DNA from: Saccharicrinis sp963667815 | GTDB lineage: Bacteria > Bacteroidota > Bacteroidia > Bacteroidales > Marinilabiliaceae | Length of the DNA: 64,000 nucleotides | Assembly: GCA_963667815.1 (NCBI GenBank) | Contig: OY764021.1 | Strand: one strand, 5' to 3' | The notes under the pieces: model-generated | The model's input: the letters and a program-made list of their open reading frames with translations, nothing else | The model's database searches: none | Told to the model about the DNA's origin: nothing | Made by a program: the position numbers and the translations under genes | In this document: positions 54,224 through 63,550 of the stretch, one piece after another | Numbering within the stretch: position 1 is the stretch's first letter | How the letters are laid out: each line of letters begins with the position of its first letter

Positions 54224-55207
54224 CTATTGATTATTTTTTATCTCCTCTAAAACTCTTCTAGTCACCTTCTCACTATAGTCATTTATTTTCCAATGTCCCG
54301 GACTCCATCCTTTCAAAAATCTATGAAAATCTGTCCAGGCATAATAATATAACTTTCGCCATTCAGTTTCTAAATCTTGCAGATCGATATTGCTTCCACG
54401 CACCTGAAGTGCCCCTCTCAATTCTTTAAAATAGAAATCCAAGATTTCTGATTCCAAACGTTCGCAATCCTCTTCATACAAACAACTTCCAACAAAATAG
54501 GCTACATCCTTCATTCCACAACCTCCACCTACATACTGAAAATCAACTGCTGCTACTTTCTTACCATCATTCGAAAAGCAAAAATTAGCCAACTTTGCAT
54601 CGCCATGTACTAATGTTAAATAGCTGGCATTATTTAGTTTTTCATCTATAAATGCTGCTGAATTTTTTAAGGCTACATCCTCGAGTACTTTTAACTCATC
54701 AGGTCGTGTTTCTAAATGCCAGTATGTTCCAACATGCCATAAACCTTTTGGCTTCGTTCCCATATATGTAGCATGAAAATTGGCCAACCACTTTAAACAT
54801 GATTTAATTTCTGTCCATGAAACAGAAGATAAACGACCACCATAACCAATTGCGTCTAAATCCTGAAGTACCATAAAAACCTCATCATCCTTATGCTCTA
54901 AGGCCAAACAAGCAGGCACTTTGCACGAATCACTGCATTGCGCGGCATAGTTTTCATACCAACAGGTTTCTACTTTGTATGATTTTACTTTACGTTGATG
55001 CGAAAAGTCAGTATTCCAACCTCTTGGATGATTTTTTTGATTGGGTAATCGCACATGTTTAGCCACTACACTATTCATAATGCTACCATCCAATCTAATC
55101 CTAACAATGCTACCATAACCACTCCAAAGGCTTTGTATTTCTTCTTCTCCTATAATTTGTTTTGCCCCTGTAGTTTTAAGCGTTATTTCCTTAAAATGTG
55201 TGTCCAT
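54224..55207 (-). CDS. Phosphotransferase-fold small-molecule kinase (EcKinase/DUF1679-like)
   Basis: 327 residues with the aminoglycoside/choline kinase fold. The catalytic loop is TLVHGDAKLANFCF and the metal-binding AVDFQYVGGGCGMKDVAYF. A CSDSCKVPACLAL patch in the N-lobe (about 95-107) is unusual. Similar bacterial proteins are annotated as ecdysteroid-kinase-like or unknown oxidoreductase-family proteins. The substrate is unknown. It lies 52 bp upstream of the IMPase-family gene; a kinase-phosphatase pair acting on the same small molecule is possible but unproven. A -7 candidate TATATTTG lies at 55226-55233. Confidence 0.82.
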   Translation of the reverse strand: MDTHFKEITLKTTGAKQIIGEEEIQSLWSGYGSIVRIRLDGSIMNSVVAKHVRLPNQKNHPRGWNTDFSHQRKVKSYKVETCWYENYAAQCSDSCKVPACLALEHKDDEVFMVLQDLDAIGYGGRLSSVSWTEIKSCLKWLANFHATYMGTKPKGLWHVGTYWHLETRPDELKVLEDVALKNSAAFIDEKLNNASYLTLVHGDAKLANFCFSNDGKKVAAVDFQYVGGGCGMKDVAYFVGSCLYEEDCERLESEILDFYFKELRGALQVRGSNIDLQDLETEWRKLYYYAWTDFHRFLKGWSPGHWKINDYSEKVTRRVLEEIKNNQ

Positions 55208-55325
55208 AATAAATGTTCAGGTGCGCAAATATAACAAATTGAATATTTAATATACCCCTGTATATTTACAATAAAAGATGTTTTAAAGAAATCTTATTTG
55301 TAAAGTATAAAAGTTCAAGATATAC

Positions 55326-55333
55326 TATCTTTG
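55326..55333 (+). promoter_or_regulatory. Candidate -7 box of the DUF2520 gene
   Basis: TATCTTTG matches TAnnTTTG and lies 21 bp before the ATG. The nearest -33 TTTG is 25 bp upstream, which is wide. Confidence 0.4.
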
Positions 55334-55354
55334 AATCATATTTATTTGAAAATA

Positions 55355-56134
55355 ATGATACGTAATATTGTTTTAATAGGAGCTGGTAATTTAGCCACTC
55401 AATTCGGTTATGCTTTGGCAAAAAAGGGTTTTAATATCCGTCAGGTTTATAGTTACACTATTGAAAATGCAGAAACTTTAGCAGAGAAACTAAATGCATA
55501 TTATACAGATAATTTAGCAGAGATTCAGCTGGATGCAGATTTGTATATTGTAGCTGTTAAAGATGCAGTTTTGGCTGAAACTATTGAAAACTTGCCCAAA
55601 GTAAAAGGAATAGTAACCCACACAGCTGGGAGTCATCATTTAGATATGCTATTGAAGTTTGATAATTATGGAATAATATATCCGTTTCAGACTTTTAGTA
55701 AAGATAAAGAGGTTGACTTTTCTACAATCCCGATTCTTGTTGAGGCAAATAACGAACAAACAGAGAAGGACCTGCATAAATTTGGCTATCAAGTATCTAA
55801 AACTGTTATGACTTGTGATTCTGATCAAAGAAAACAAATACATCTGGCCGCAGTATTTGCATGTAATTTCACTAACCACATGTACGCCATTGCAGATGAA
55901 ATACTCAAACAGCACAATATTAGTTTTGATGTTATTAAACCTTTGATTTTTGAAACAGCATCAAAAATTGATGTACTAAATCCACTTGAAGCTCAAACCG
56001 GCCCTGCCATTAGAGGTGATCAAAATATTATTGATAATCACCTTAAGTTGTTGTCTGAAAAAAGTGAGTTAGCTTCTATATATAAAACACTAAGCAAAAG
56101 AATAATGGCTAACACAAAGAATGCTGAAATTTAA
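55355..56134 (+). CDS. Rossmann-fold protein with DUF2520 domain
   Basis: 259 residues from ATG 55355 (a TTG eight codons earlier is less likely). N-terminal Rossmann GAGNLATQFGYALAKKGF (about 9-26), F420-oxidoreductase-like, and a C-terminal helical DUF2520 (about 130-250, LAAVFACNFTNHMYAIADEIL). Related to 6-phosphogluconate and pyrroline-5-carboxylate reductase folds; no substrate is known. It stands alone, convergent on the S46 peptidase. Strong terminator after. Confidence 0.85.
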   Translation: MIRNIVLIGAGNLATQFGYALAKKGFNIRQVYSYTIENAETLAEKLNAYYTDNLAEIQLDADLYIVAVKDAVLAETIENLPKVKGIVTHTAGSHHLDMLLKFDNYGIIYPFQTFSKDKEVDFSTIPILVEANNEQTEKDLHKFGYQVSKTVMTCDSDQRKQIHLAAVFACNFTNHMYAIADEILKQHNISFDVIKPLIFETASKIDVLNPLEAQTGPAIRGDQNIIDNHLKLLSEKSELASIYKTLSKRIMANTKNAEI

Positions 56135-56153
56135 AGTATTAGATGCTATAAAT

Positions 56154-56193
56154 AAAAAGGTTGTTTCATAATGAACAAAACAACCTTTTTTTT
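56154..56193. terminator. Bidirectional terminator
   Basis: AAAAAGGTTGTTT (56154-56166) pairs with AAACAACCTTTTT, followed by a T-run on the plus strand and A-run on the other side. It lies between converging genes, 20 bp from each stop. Confidence 0.88.
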
Positions 56194-56212
56194 ATCATAT
56201 TTAAAAATCTAA

Positions 56213-58381
56213 TTACTCTACTATATCCATTTCATCTAATAAATAACCTGCTCCTGCAAACTTATCTATCAAAAATAAAACATATCTGATATCTAAAGAT
56301 ATATTTCGGGATTGCTCCGGGCTAAATACCATATCGCTCATTACACCTTCCCATGCTCTATCGAAATTAACGCCAATTAACGCACCATCCGCATTAACCA
56401 CAGGACTACCAGAATTACCTCCTGTTGTATGATTTGTTGCTGTAAAGCATACTGGAACTGTTCCGTTTACTGCATACCTTCCAAAGTTTTTATTTTTGTA
56501 TAACTCTTTCAGTTTTTCCGGTACTCGATAATCGTAGATATCTGGATTATCTTTTTCAATGATACCTTCTAAAGTAGTATAATTCTCATATATCACCCCG
56601 TCTCTTGGTTCAAAAGATTTTACCTTTCCATAGGATACTCTCAAGGTAAAATTGGCATCCGGATAGAATACCCGATCCTTTTGATATTCCATTTGAGCTG
56701 CCATATATAATTTATTAAGTGCTTTTAATTTATTTTGCAACTCGTAATACGGACTATATATTTTATCTCTGTATAAATTATACATGCTTTTATAAAGCTG
56801 GTATGCAGGATCTTTTTCTACTACACTAATTTGCTTTTTCCCAAAATGTTGTACTAAATCCAGCACCTCTTCTTTATTTGTAAATATTGATTTCTTAAAT
56901 ATATGATCTACATATTTATGAATATCGCCTTTATATTTCTTATCGATCAAATTATAAATGTCAGCTAAAAACTCAGCAGGCATTCTATCTTTATACATAG
57001 CCAAAAGCATATTAGTCATTTCCATATCCAAAGGAGCGTGATAATCTTTGAAAAACTTCTCATATTCTTTAGTTTCCTGATTCTTTAACGATTGAACAGC
57101 AGATTCATCTACATTTTCTTTATTAACTTCCTTAATAAGTGAATTTAAAAAGGTTGAAGCTTTGGCTATCTCAGTACCATTTCTATATAAGATTTCTACA
57201 ATGTAATTGTATAGCAACTTATATTCTCCAAATTCCTGATAAAGCTTTTCGTAGTCAGTTAGTATATTTTTATACTTCTCATTATTATTTGCCCATTGCT
57301 GAAAGTCAGTCTCAAAAGATTCCTTCTTTTCAATGGCATTTAATTTTTTAAGACCACGAATTTCTCCTATCCATCTTTTCCACGAATTAGAAATGCTTGC
57401 ATCTTTAGCAGCATATTGAATTCTTACTGCAGGATCTGATTTATAAGCATTAATTATATCCAGTTTTCTTCCCCTAAGATCTATTAATTCAGGATTCACT
57501 TTCTCCGTAATCATTTTAATATGGTAAGACGGAACATATTGTTCTGTTGATCCTGGATATCCAAAAACCATCGTAAAATCATTTTCTTTAACCCCTTTTA
57601 ATGAAACCGGGAAATGCTTCAATGGCTTATAAGGAACATTATCTGTAGAATATTCAGCTGGTTTGTTATCCTTATCTGCATAAATTCTAAACAAAGAAAA
57701 ATCACCAGTATGACGAGGCCACATCCAATTATCAGTATCACCTCCAAATTTACCAATTGCACTTGGCGGAGCTCCTACCAATCTAACATCTGTATAAATC
57801 TCGTTGATAAATAAAAAGTATTGGTTTCCATGAAAAAATGGTTTTAATTCGGCTTTATAATGGGTATCCTTAACTGCCTCAGTTTTTATAGAATCAATAT
57901 TATTTTCTATAATTTTTGACTTTTCATCCTCACTCATCTCTTCCGAAACTCCATTAAAAACCTCTGCAGTTACATCTTTCATGCTTTTTAAGAATGTGAC
58001 TTTAAGGTCTTCGTTTGGTAATTCTTCCTGATTATTCATGGCCCAAAAACCATCCGTTAAATAATCATGATCAATGGAGCTATGCGATTGAATGGCTCTG
58101 TAACCACAATGGTAATTAGTAATTAAAAGGCCTTCATCCGAAATTAATTCTCCGGTACAACCACCACCAAAAATAACTACAGCATCTTTCATACAAGCCT
58201 GATTGACACTATATACATCTTCAGCTGTAAGCTTAAAGCCCATTTGCTGCATTTCTTCAATATTGTATTTTTCTAGTAAAATTGGAATCCACATTCCTTC
58301 TTTCGCCTGTGCTCCAATACACAAAATCGTTGCCAGAATAAAAAGCGTAATCTTTTTAAAATAATCAGTTTTCATTTTCAT
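56213..58381 (-). CDS. S46 dipeptidyl-peptidase, DPP11-type
   Basis: 722 residues from ATG 58381; upstream in-frame codons precede the signal peptide (LFILATILCIGAQA) and are not used. Periplasmic, releases dipeptides from peptide N-termini. Catalytic residues are His91 in TNYHCGYRA, Asp in GDTDNWMWPRHTGDF and Ser657 in TGGNSGSPV. Arg675 sits 18 residues after the serine in NFDRAWEG; an arginine here gives the Asp/Glu preference of DPP11, where DPP7 has glycine. Specificity is inferred from that residue. Confidence 0.92.
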   Translation of the reverse strand: MKMKTDYFKKITLFILATILCIGAQAKEGMWIPILLEKYNIEEMQQMGFKLTAEDVYSVNQACMKDAVVIFGGGCTGELISDEGLLITNYHCGYRAIQSHSSIDHDYLTDGFWAMNNQEELPNEDLKVTFLKSMKDVTAEVFNGVSEEMSEDEKSKIIENNIDSIKTEAVKDTHYKAELKPFFHGNQYFLFINEIYTDVRLVGAPPSAIGKFGGDTDNWMWPRHTGDFSLFRIYADKDNKPAEYSTDNVPYKPLKHFPVSLKGVKENDFTMVFGYPGSTEQYVPSYHIKMITEKVNPELIDLRGRKLDIINAYKSDPAVRIQYAAKDASISNSWKRWIGEIRGLKKLNAIEKKESFETDFQQWANNNEKYKNILTDYEKLYQEFGEYKLLYNYIVEILYRNGTEIAKASTFLNSLIKEVNKENVDESAVQSLKNQETKEYEKFFKDYHAPLDMEMTNMLLAMYKDRMPAEFLADIYNLIDKKYKGDIHKYVDHIFKKSIFTNKEEVLDLVQHFGKKQISVVEKDPAYQLYKSMYNLYRDKIYSPYYELQNKLKALNKLYMAAQMEYQKDRVFYPDANFTLRVSYGKVKSFEPRDGVIYENYTTLEGIIEKDNPDIYDYRVPEKLKELYKNKNFGRYAVNGTVPVCFTATNHTTGGNSGSPVVNADGALIGVNFDRAWEGVMSDMVFSPEQSRNISLDIRYVLFLIDKFAGAGYLLDEMDIVE

Positions 58382-58481
58382 TGTCCTAATGGAAATTTTA
58401 TTAAAATCAATATACACCTGAGAAATACTAATGTATGGTTGATTTTGAATTTAAATCTTATAAATGTTTTATTGAGGGATA

Positions 58482-59069
58482 TTAAAATTTTAATAATTCA
58501 CTGTATAATTTTTGAACCGGTAAACCTACTACGTTAAAATAGGAACCTTCAATTTTTTCTATACCAATCATTCCAATCCATTCCTGAATACCATAGGCTC
58601 CGGCTTTATCATATGGCTTATAATGATCTACATAATACTCTATTTCCTCTATAGAGAGCTTTTTAAAATTAACTTTTGTTTCTACAGAAAATGTTGTTTT
58701 CTTTTTACAATTTAATAGAGTAACACCAGTAATTACAGAATGTTGCTTTCCCGAGAGTTTAGTAAGCATTTCAATTGCATGTGCTTTATCTCCGGGTTTT
58801 CCTAGTATTTCATTTTCTAAACAAACAATGGTATCCGAAGTAATAACTAATTTATTCGTATCCATAACATCGCTTTCATATATCGAAGCTTTTAAATCTG
58901 ACAAATATTTAGCTACTTCAACATTCGATAAACCTTCTGGAAAAACTTCTTCTACTCCCTCTTTAGTTCCAATTGTAAAATGAATACCAAGTTCACCCAA
59001 CAACTGAGCTCTTCTTGGTGATTTTGAGGCAAGTATAATTTCATAATCAGATAAGATCTGTGAAATCAT
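58482..59069 (-). CDS. maf: Maf-family nucleotide pyrophosphatase
   Basis: 195 residues from ATG 59069; a TTG start 12 codons earlier would overlap the prenyltransferase gene and is less likely. Hydrolyses non-canonical nucleoside triphosphates; linked to septum formation. Motifs are ILASKSPRRAQLLGELG, the catalytic SDTIVCLENEILGKP, and YDKAGAYGIQEW. It lies 13 bp downstream of the UbiA-type gene and is the third gene of the kdsC-ubiA-maf group. Confidence 0.95.
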   Translation of the reverse strand: MISQILSDYEIILASKSPRRAQLLGELGIHFTIGTKEGVEEVFPEGLSNVEVAKYLSDLKASIYESDVMDTNKLVITSDTIVCLENEILGKPGDKAHAIEMLTKLSGKQHSVITGVTLLNCKKKTTFSVETKVNFKKLSIEEIEYYVDHYKPYDKAGAYGIQEWIGMIGIEKIEGSYFNVVGLPVQKLYSELLKF

Positions 59070-59082
59070 ATCATTTATATTT

Positions 59083-60027
59083 TTAAAATAGTTGACTAAT
59101 AACAAAGATGTATAAAATACCCATTAACATGATAATTTTATACATTGAGCTTAAATGGTGATATTGTTTGGAGGTGTTGGCTTTAAACAACATAATAAGT
59201 GACACGACAAATGGCAAGGTTATTAATAGCATAAAATAATATAAGGAATATTTATAGCTATTAATCTTATTCACATAAAAGTATAAGGCCCATATAGAAA
59301 ATATAGTAAATACAGTTATTAGGAGAACGAATATTTTACTAAACTTTACTCCAATTACTATTGGTAGAGTTTGACAACCTTCAGCTTTATCGCCCTGCAT
59401 ATCTTCCATATCCTTAACAATTTCGCGAATAAGGGTAGTAATAAAAGCAAAAAAGGCAAAGCCAAGTGTCCAATACCAAGCCATGGTGCAGGCTTCGCTA
59501 TTTATTATTTCTTGCCCATAAACACGCTCTAATGCTCCAAACTCAAATGAAACCACAATTATGGATACCAAGGCTGTTAATCCAGATACCACAAGATTAC
59601 CAATAAAACCCTGTTTTTTAAATGTGGTAGAATAATACCAAAGAAAAACGGGTATAAGCAGAAACATAAATGCCCACGTTTCTTTACGAACTACATAGGA
59701 CAAAAATAAGCCTATGAATACACCTAAAAATGTGAGAATAACATGAAAAAACATGGCTTCTCTACGCTTAAAATCATTCCCTACCACAACTTTTTCAGGC
59801 CTGTTTAAACGATCAATCTTAACATCAAAATAATCGTTAATAACATAACCTGATGCAGCTAAAAAGATAGATGCTAATACCAATAAACCAAATCTGAAAT
59901 GAGATAAAACCGGCTCATAACCATAATGATTCAGAATGGGTATAATTAGTCCATATCTAATAAGACTCTGTAAAAGACCAATGATGAATAAATTCTTAAA
60001 TCTTACCAGTTGAAAGAGCGATAGCAT
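59083..60027 (-). CDS. UbiA-family prenyltransferase (GGGP geranylgeranyltransferase-like)
   Basis: 314 residues, about nine membrane helices. Asp-rich motifs are GYVINDYFDVKIDRLNRP (about 60-77) and REIVKDMEDMQGDKAEG (about 200-216). Bacteroidota members are annotated as geranylgeranylglycerol-phosphate geranylgeranyltransferase, but a role in ether lipid is not proven here. It is distinct from MenA at 31962-32867. Sits between kdsC (50 bp) and maf (13 bp). Confidence 0.85.
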   Translation of the reverse strand: MLSLFQLVRFKNLFIIGLLQSLIRYGLIIPILNHYGYEPVLSHFRFGLLVLASIFLAASGYVINDYFDVKIDRLNRPEKVVVGNDFKRREAMFFHVILTFLGVFIGLFLSYVVRKETWAFMFLLIPVFLWYYSTTFKKQGFIGNLVVSGLTALVSIIVVSFEFGALERVYGQEIINSEACTMAWYWTLGFAFFAFITTLIREIVKDMEDMQGDKAEGCQTLPIVIGVKFSKIFVLLITVFTIFSIWALYFYVNKINSYKYSLYYFMLLITLPFVVSLIMLFKANTSKQYHHLSSMYKIIMLMGILYIFVISQLF

Positions 60028-60076
60028 CTATAAATTATTTTATTGAATTAAACCTTTAAATGTTTACAATAAGTCA

Positions 60077-60592
60077 TTACCATGTAAGGTCTGTTCCCCA
60101 CTTATTATGCACTCTTAATACCTGTTCTAACACATCACGAGCACATCCCTCACCTCCGTTTTTATGGCTAATATACTTACATAAACTTTTGATTTCTTCT
60201 ACTGCATCAGCAGGACAAACAGGTACACCAACTTCTTTCATTACAGGAAAATCCGGTAAGTCATCTCCCATATAAAGCACATTTTCAGGTGACAAATTTC
60301 TTTTCTTAATCCAATCGTTAAATTGAACAATTTTATCTGAAGCTCCCATATACACATCTTGTACACCTAAATCCTGATAACGCTTACGTACAGCTTCCGT
60401 TTTTCCTCCTGTAATAATTGCCACAGGAAAACCTAATTTAACTGCAAGCTGCATAGCAAAACCATCTTTAATATTTGCAGTACGCATTGGTTCTCCATTA
60501 GGATGAATTGGTATTATTTGGGCAGATAAAACTCCATCAACATCAAAGGCAAAAGCCTTAACTTTCTTCAAATCTTCTTTAAAATTGCTCAT
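60077..60592 (-). CDS. kdsC: 3-Deoxy-D-manno-octulosonate 8-phosphate phosphatase
   Basis: 171 residues, small C0-capless HAD phosphatase. Motif I is FDVDGVLSA (nucleophile Asp and general acid Asp), motif II IITGGKTEAV and motif III MGDDLPDFPVM. The C-terminal loop GGEGCARDVLEQVL is typical of tetrameric KdsC. Dephosphorylates KDO-8-P for lipopolysaccharide core synthesis. First gene of the group with the prenyltransferase and maf. Confidence 0.93.
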   Translation of the reverse strand: MSNFKEDLKKVKAFAFDVDGVLSAQIIPIHPNGEPMRTANIKDGFAMQLAVKLGFPVAIITGGKTEAVRKRYQDLGVQDVYMGASDKIVQFNDWIKKRNLSPENVLYMGDDLPDFPVMKEVGVPVCPADAVEEIKSLCKYISHKNGGEGCARDVLEQVLRVHNKWGTDLTW

Positions 60593-60686
60593 ATATAAAT
60601 ATTAAACATAGTGCTGCAGCGAATTTACAAAAAATTAGATTGCAAAATAGTAATAACGTAGATTGCCCCATTAATGCTGCTTTCTT

Positions 60687-61475
60687 TTAATTAAAAATAC
60701 CCTCTTTAAATCGTTGAAAACCATCAAATACATATCTATTTGAAAACAAAATGGTTAAAAACAGATTTAAAGTACACCCCGTAAAAATTGCCAACATAAT
60801 CATAACCTGATATTTAATAGCTATTAAAGGAGAACTACCTCCTAAAATCTGTCCCGTCATAACACCAGGTAACGTAATTAACCCGATTACAGTCATTGTT
60901 GCAATAAGAGGATTTAACCCTCTTTTCACAGCTTCAGCTAAAAACGGTCTTTTTGCTATAGCAGAATCTCCGGCATTCGTTAATAAAAAGTAATACAAAT
61001 CACTCTTTTCTGACAACCCTTTATAATAAGCTGTTAAACCTACTATATTATGATTTAAGGAATTACCTAAAACCATACCTGTAATTGGAATAAAATACCT
61101 TGCATCAAAAACATAATCTAATTTTATAACTACTCCAAGAAAAAAAGTATCTATAATTAAAACTGATGTGAGCGATGCCAATATCATTGGAAAAACAAAT
61201 GTTTTCCAATTTAAACCAATTCGGTTAATTGAAGTAAATACACCTACAACAATCATTACTACAACCCATAAAGAGTTAATAATAGCACTATTTTTATCAA
61301 AAATCCATTCTAAGTATAATGCGATAAGTCCTAATTGAATAACCATTCGGGCTAATGCAATCAAAATGCTTTTTACAAGTTTTATTTTAAAGTATATAAA
61401 AAACGAAATTGGTAAAAGCATTATGACAAAACCAATAACCAAATCTATGATTCTTATATCTAAAATTTCTTTCAT
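60687..61475 (-). CDS. fetB: ABC permease, FetB/UPF0014 family
   Basis: 262 residues with about seven membrane helices. The UPF0014 blocks PITGMVLGNSLNHNIVGLTAYY and LPGVMTGQILGGSSPLIAIKYQ in segments are present. E. coli FetB exports iron with the ATPase FetA; same order here with a 6-bp gap. Role in iron homeostasis is by family. Confidence 0.92.
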   Translation of the reverse strand: MKEILDIRIIDLVIGFVIMLLPISFFIYFKIKLVKSILIALARMVIQLGLIALYLEWIFDKNSAIINSLWVVVMIVVGVFTSINRIGLNWKTFVFPMILASLTSVLIIDTFFLGVVIKLDYVFDARYFIPITGMVLGNSLNHNIVGLTAYYKGLSEKSDLYYFLLTNAGDSAIAKRPFLAEAVKRGLNPLIATMTVIGLITLPGVMTGQILGGSSPLIAIKYQVMIMLAIFTGCTLNLFLTILFSNRYVFDGFQRFKEGIFN

Positions 61476-61481
61476 AATCTT

Positions 61482-62078
61482 TTATTTTAACTCAACAACT
61501 CGATTTGAATTTTCAATCCACGTAGCATTATGTGATGTTGATAATACAGTTTTATTTTTCAAATCTTTTACCGTAGTCAATAATAATTTAATAGAGGCCT
61601 CATCAAGTGAAGATGTTGGTTCATCCATAAGTACAATTGGCTTATTTATAGATAGACAAATGGCAATAATAATTCGTTGTTTTTGCCCGCCACTTACCTT
61701 TTGAAAAGCTTTATGAAGCATACTGGATTCCAATCCTAATTGACCTAATAATAACTCTACTTGCGAAATATGGTTGTCCAAGGCCATTAATTGCATTAAC
61801 TCCACTCCATTTTTAACAGGTAAATTAACGTTCTGCGGAATCCAGATAATATTATTCCGAATATAAGATATTGAATCGACATTTAGCAATTCTCCTTTAA
61901 TTTTTATATTGCCCTTGCTATAAGGTATATAACCTTGTAGCATTTTTAGTAAGGATGATTTACCCGTTCCAGATTCTCCTTTTATGGTTATAAACTCACC
62001 TTCTTCAACGATAAATGAAACATCTTTAAATATATTTTTTTTACCAAAAGACAAGCTTATGTTATCACACTCTATCAT
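61482..62078 (-). CDS. fetA: ABC ATPase, FetA-like
   Basis: 198 residues. Walker A GESGTGKSSLLKML (about 34-47), signature SGGQKQRI (about 129) and Walker B KPIVLMDEPTSSLD. It pairs with the downstream permease by its 6-bp spacing. Energises iron export in E. coli; same role likely here. Confidence 0.9.
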   Translation of the reverse strand: MIECDNISLSFGKKNIFKDVSFIVEEGEFITIKGESGTGKSSLLKMLQGYIPYSKGNIKIKGELLNVDSISYIRNNIIWIPQNVNLPVKNGVELMQLMALDNHISQVELLLGQLGLESSMLHKAFQKVSGGQKQRIIIAICLSINKPIVLMDEPTSSLDEASIKLLLTTVKDLKNKTVLSTSHNATWIENSNRVVELK

Positions 62079-62264
62079 AAAGTCTATATTTATTACATCA
62101 ACATAAAATAAATACTTATTATTAAATCACTTACAAGTAACTATATTTTTGTATATTCTTTGTTTATTATTTTTTCTGATGGTACTAACCAATACCAATC
62201 ATAATAGTGATATTTTAATTTCATGACTCGTTTCTATAACTCTATTCAATAGATTATTAAAGCT

Positions 62265-62822
62265 ATGAAACAATTGCGCATTTTTATCGGAATAAAATTA
62301 GATCTGGCAGCATATCAACAAAAAATACAAGATTGTTTTGACAGCAAATCTTCTTTAATGATTAACTGGACTAAAGAAGACAACCTACATCTAACTTTTC
62401 TATTTATAGGTAGTATAGAAGTCAAATATATAAAAGTTATTAAGAACAGCTTACAAAATGATTTAAAAGGAATCACTTCCTTTAATATCCAAATTGAAGG
62501 ATGTGGTATATTTCAAAAGAGAAGAAGCCGAAATATACTGTGGTTAAAAATTAAAGAAAACAAGAATTTAGTGATATTACGAAAAAGAATTGTAGAGGGC
62601 TTTAATAAGAATTTATCGCCCATCGTTAATTTAAAACATGAAGATTACAATCCGCATATAACTATAGCCCGTTATAAACATGGACTAAAAATAAATCTTG
62701 ATAATTTGAATAAAAGAATAAACTACTATCAGGATTTTTTAATTTCTGAGGTACAAATTATTGAAAGTAGAACAGGTAAAAATGGAATAGAATACGTTCC
62801 TATTGAGACCATATCTTTATGA
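62265..62822 (+). CDS. thpR: RNA 2',3'-cyclic phosphodiesterase
   Basis: 185 residues of the 2H phosphoesterase superfamily (LigT). The two HxTx motifs are HLTFLFIG (about 43) and HITIARY (about 128). Opens 2',3'-cyclic phosphates at RNA ends. It faces away from fetA and converges on the outer-membrane gene. Stands alone. Confidence 0.92.
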   Translation: MKQLRIFIGIKLDLAAYQQKIQDCFDSKSSLMINWTKEDNLHLTFLFIGSIEVKYIKVIKNSLQNDLKGITSFNIQIEGCGIFQKRRSRNILWLKIKENKNLVILRKRIVEGFNKNLSPIVNLKHEDYNPHITIARYKHGLKINLDNLNKRINYYQDFLISEVQIIESRTGKNGIEYVPIETISL

Positions 62823-62828
62823 AACAGC

Positions 62829-62856
62829 AAAAAAAAAGAGCCGCATAAAGCAGCTC
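62829..62856 (-). terminator. Terminator of the small outer-membrane gene
   Basis: On the minus strand GAGCTGC (62850-62856) pairs with GCGGCTC (62838-62844), 7 bp with one wobble, followed by nine T. It lies 30 bp after the stop at 62887. Confidence 0.8.
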
Positions 62857-62886
62857 CAAAACGTGATAATAATCTCGGAATTAATA

Positions 62887-63453
62887 TTAAATTCCGAATA
62901 GCCTATATCCTAAACTAAATGTTAATACATCAGTCTTTTGTCCAATATTAAAATCTTTAATATCTGAAATATCCTTCAATCCCCATTCGTATCTTACATC
63001 AAAAGTTAGCTTCCATATCGATAATCCGCCACCTGCTTGAAAAGTCCAGTTTGTTGGTTTTAAATCGTTCACATCATCATCTGAAATAAAAGAAGCTACA
63101 GGGCCAGCTACTCCATAAATTTTGGCAACCTTTAGGTCTAACAGTTTTAGATTGGCTAACAATGGAATATCCCATGTTTTAATATCCATAGATTCACCAT
63201 CTATTGCAGTTTGCTTCTTTGCGTAATAAATTTCAGGTTGAAAAGAAAGATCTCCTATTAGCTTTAATTTACCATAGGCTCCAAATAAAAAACCACTTTT
63301 GGCTTCACTCTTTAAACTTTCACCTTCAGGAATATCACTTAATTTTATTTTGGTACTATTAAATCCTGTTTTTAAACCTAGTTCAAGTCTATTTTGGGCA
63401 TTGACATTTAACAAAAAGACTAACAATGCTCCTAAAAGAAATAATTTCTTCAT
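62887..63453 (-). CDS. Small outer-membrane beta-barrel protein
   Basis: 188 residues with a signal peptide (MKKLFLLGALLVFLLNVNAQ). The rest has alternating hydrophobic beta strands and ends FSLGYRLFGI, matching the porin-like OMP_b-brl_2 family of Bacteroidota. The product is a small eight-strand barrel with unknown cargo. A -7 candidate TAATTTTG is at 63534-63541. Confidence 0.85.
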   Translation of the reverse strand: MKKLFLLGALLVFLLNVNAQNRLELGLKTGFNSTKIKLSDIPEGESLKSEAKSGFLFGAYGKLKLIGDLSFQPEIYYAKKQTAIDGESMDIKTWDIPLLANLKLLDLKVAKIYGVAGPVASFISDDDVNDLKPTNWTFQAGGGLSIWKLTFDVRYEWGLKDISDIKDFNIGQKTDVLTFSLGYRLFGI

Positions 63454-63550
63454 AATTTAAAGTTTTGATATCTGTTGTTGATATTTGTTTTTATAATGAC
63501 AAGTTTAATTTTATTATCACGTATAAAATTCTGCAAAATTAATATTTATG

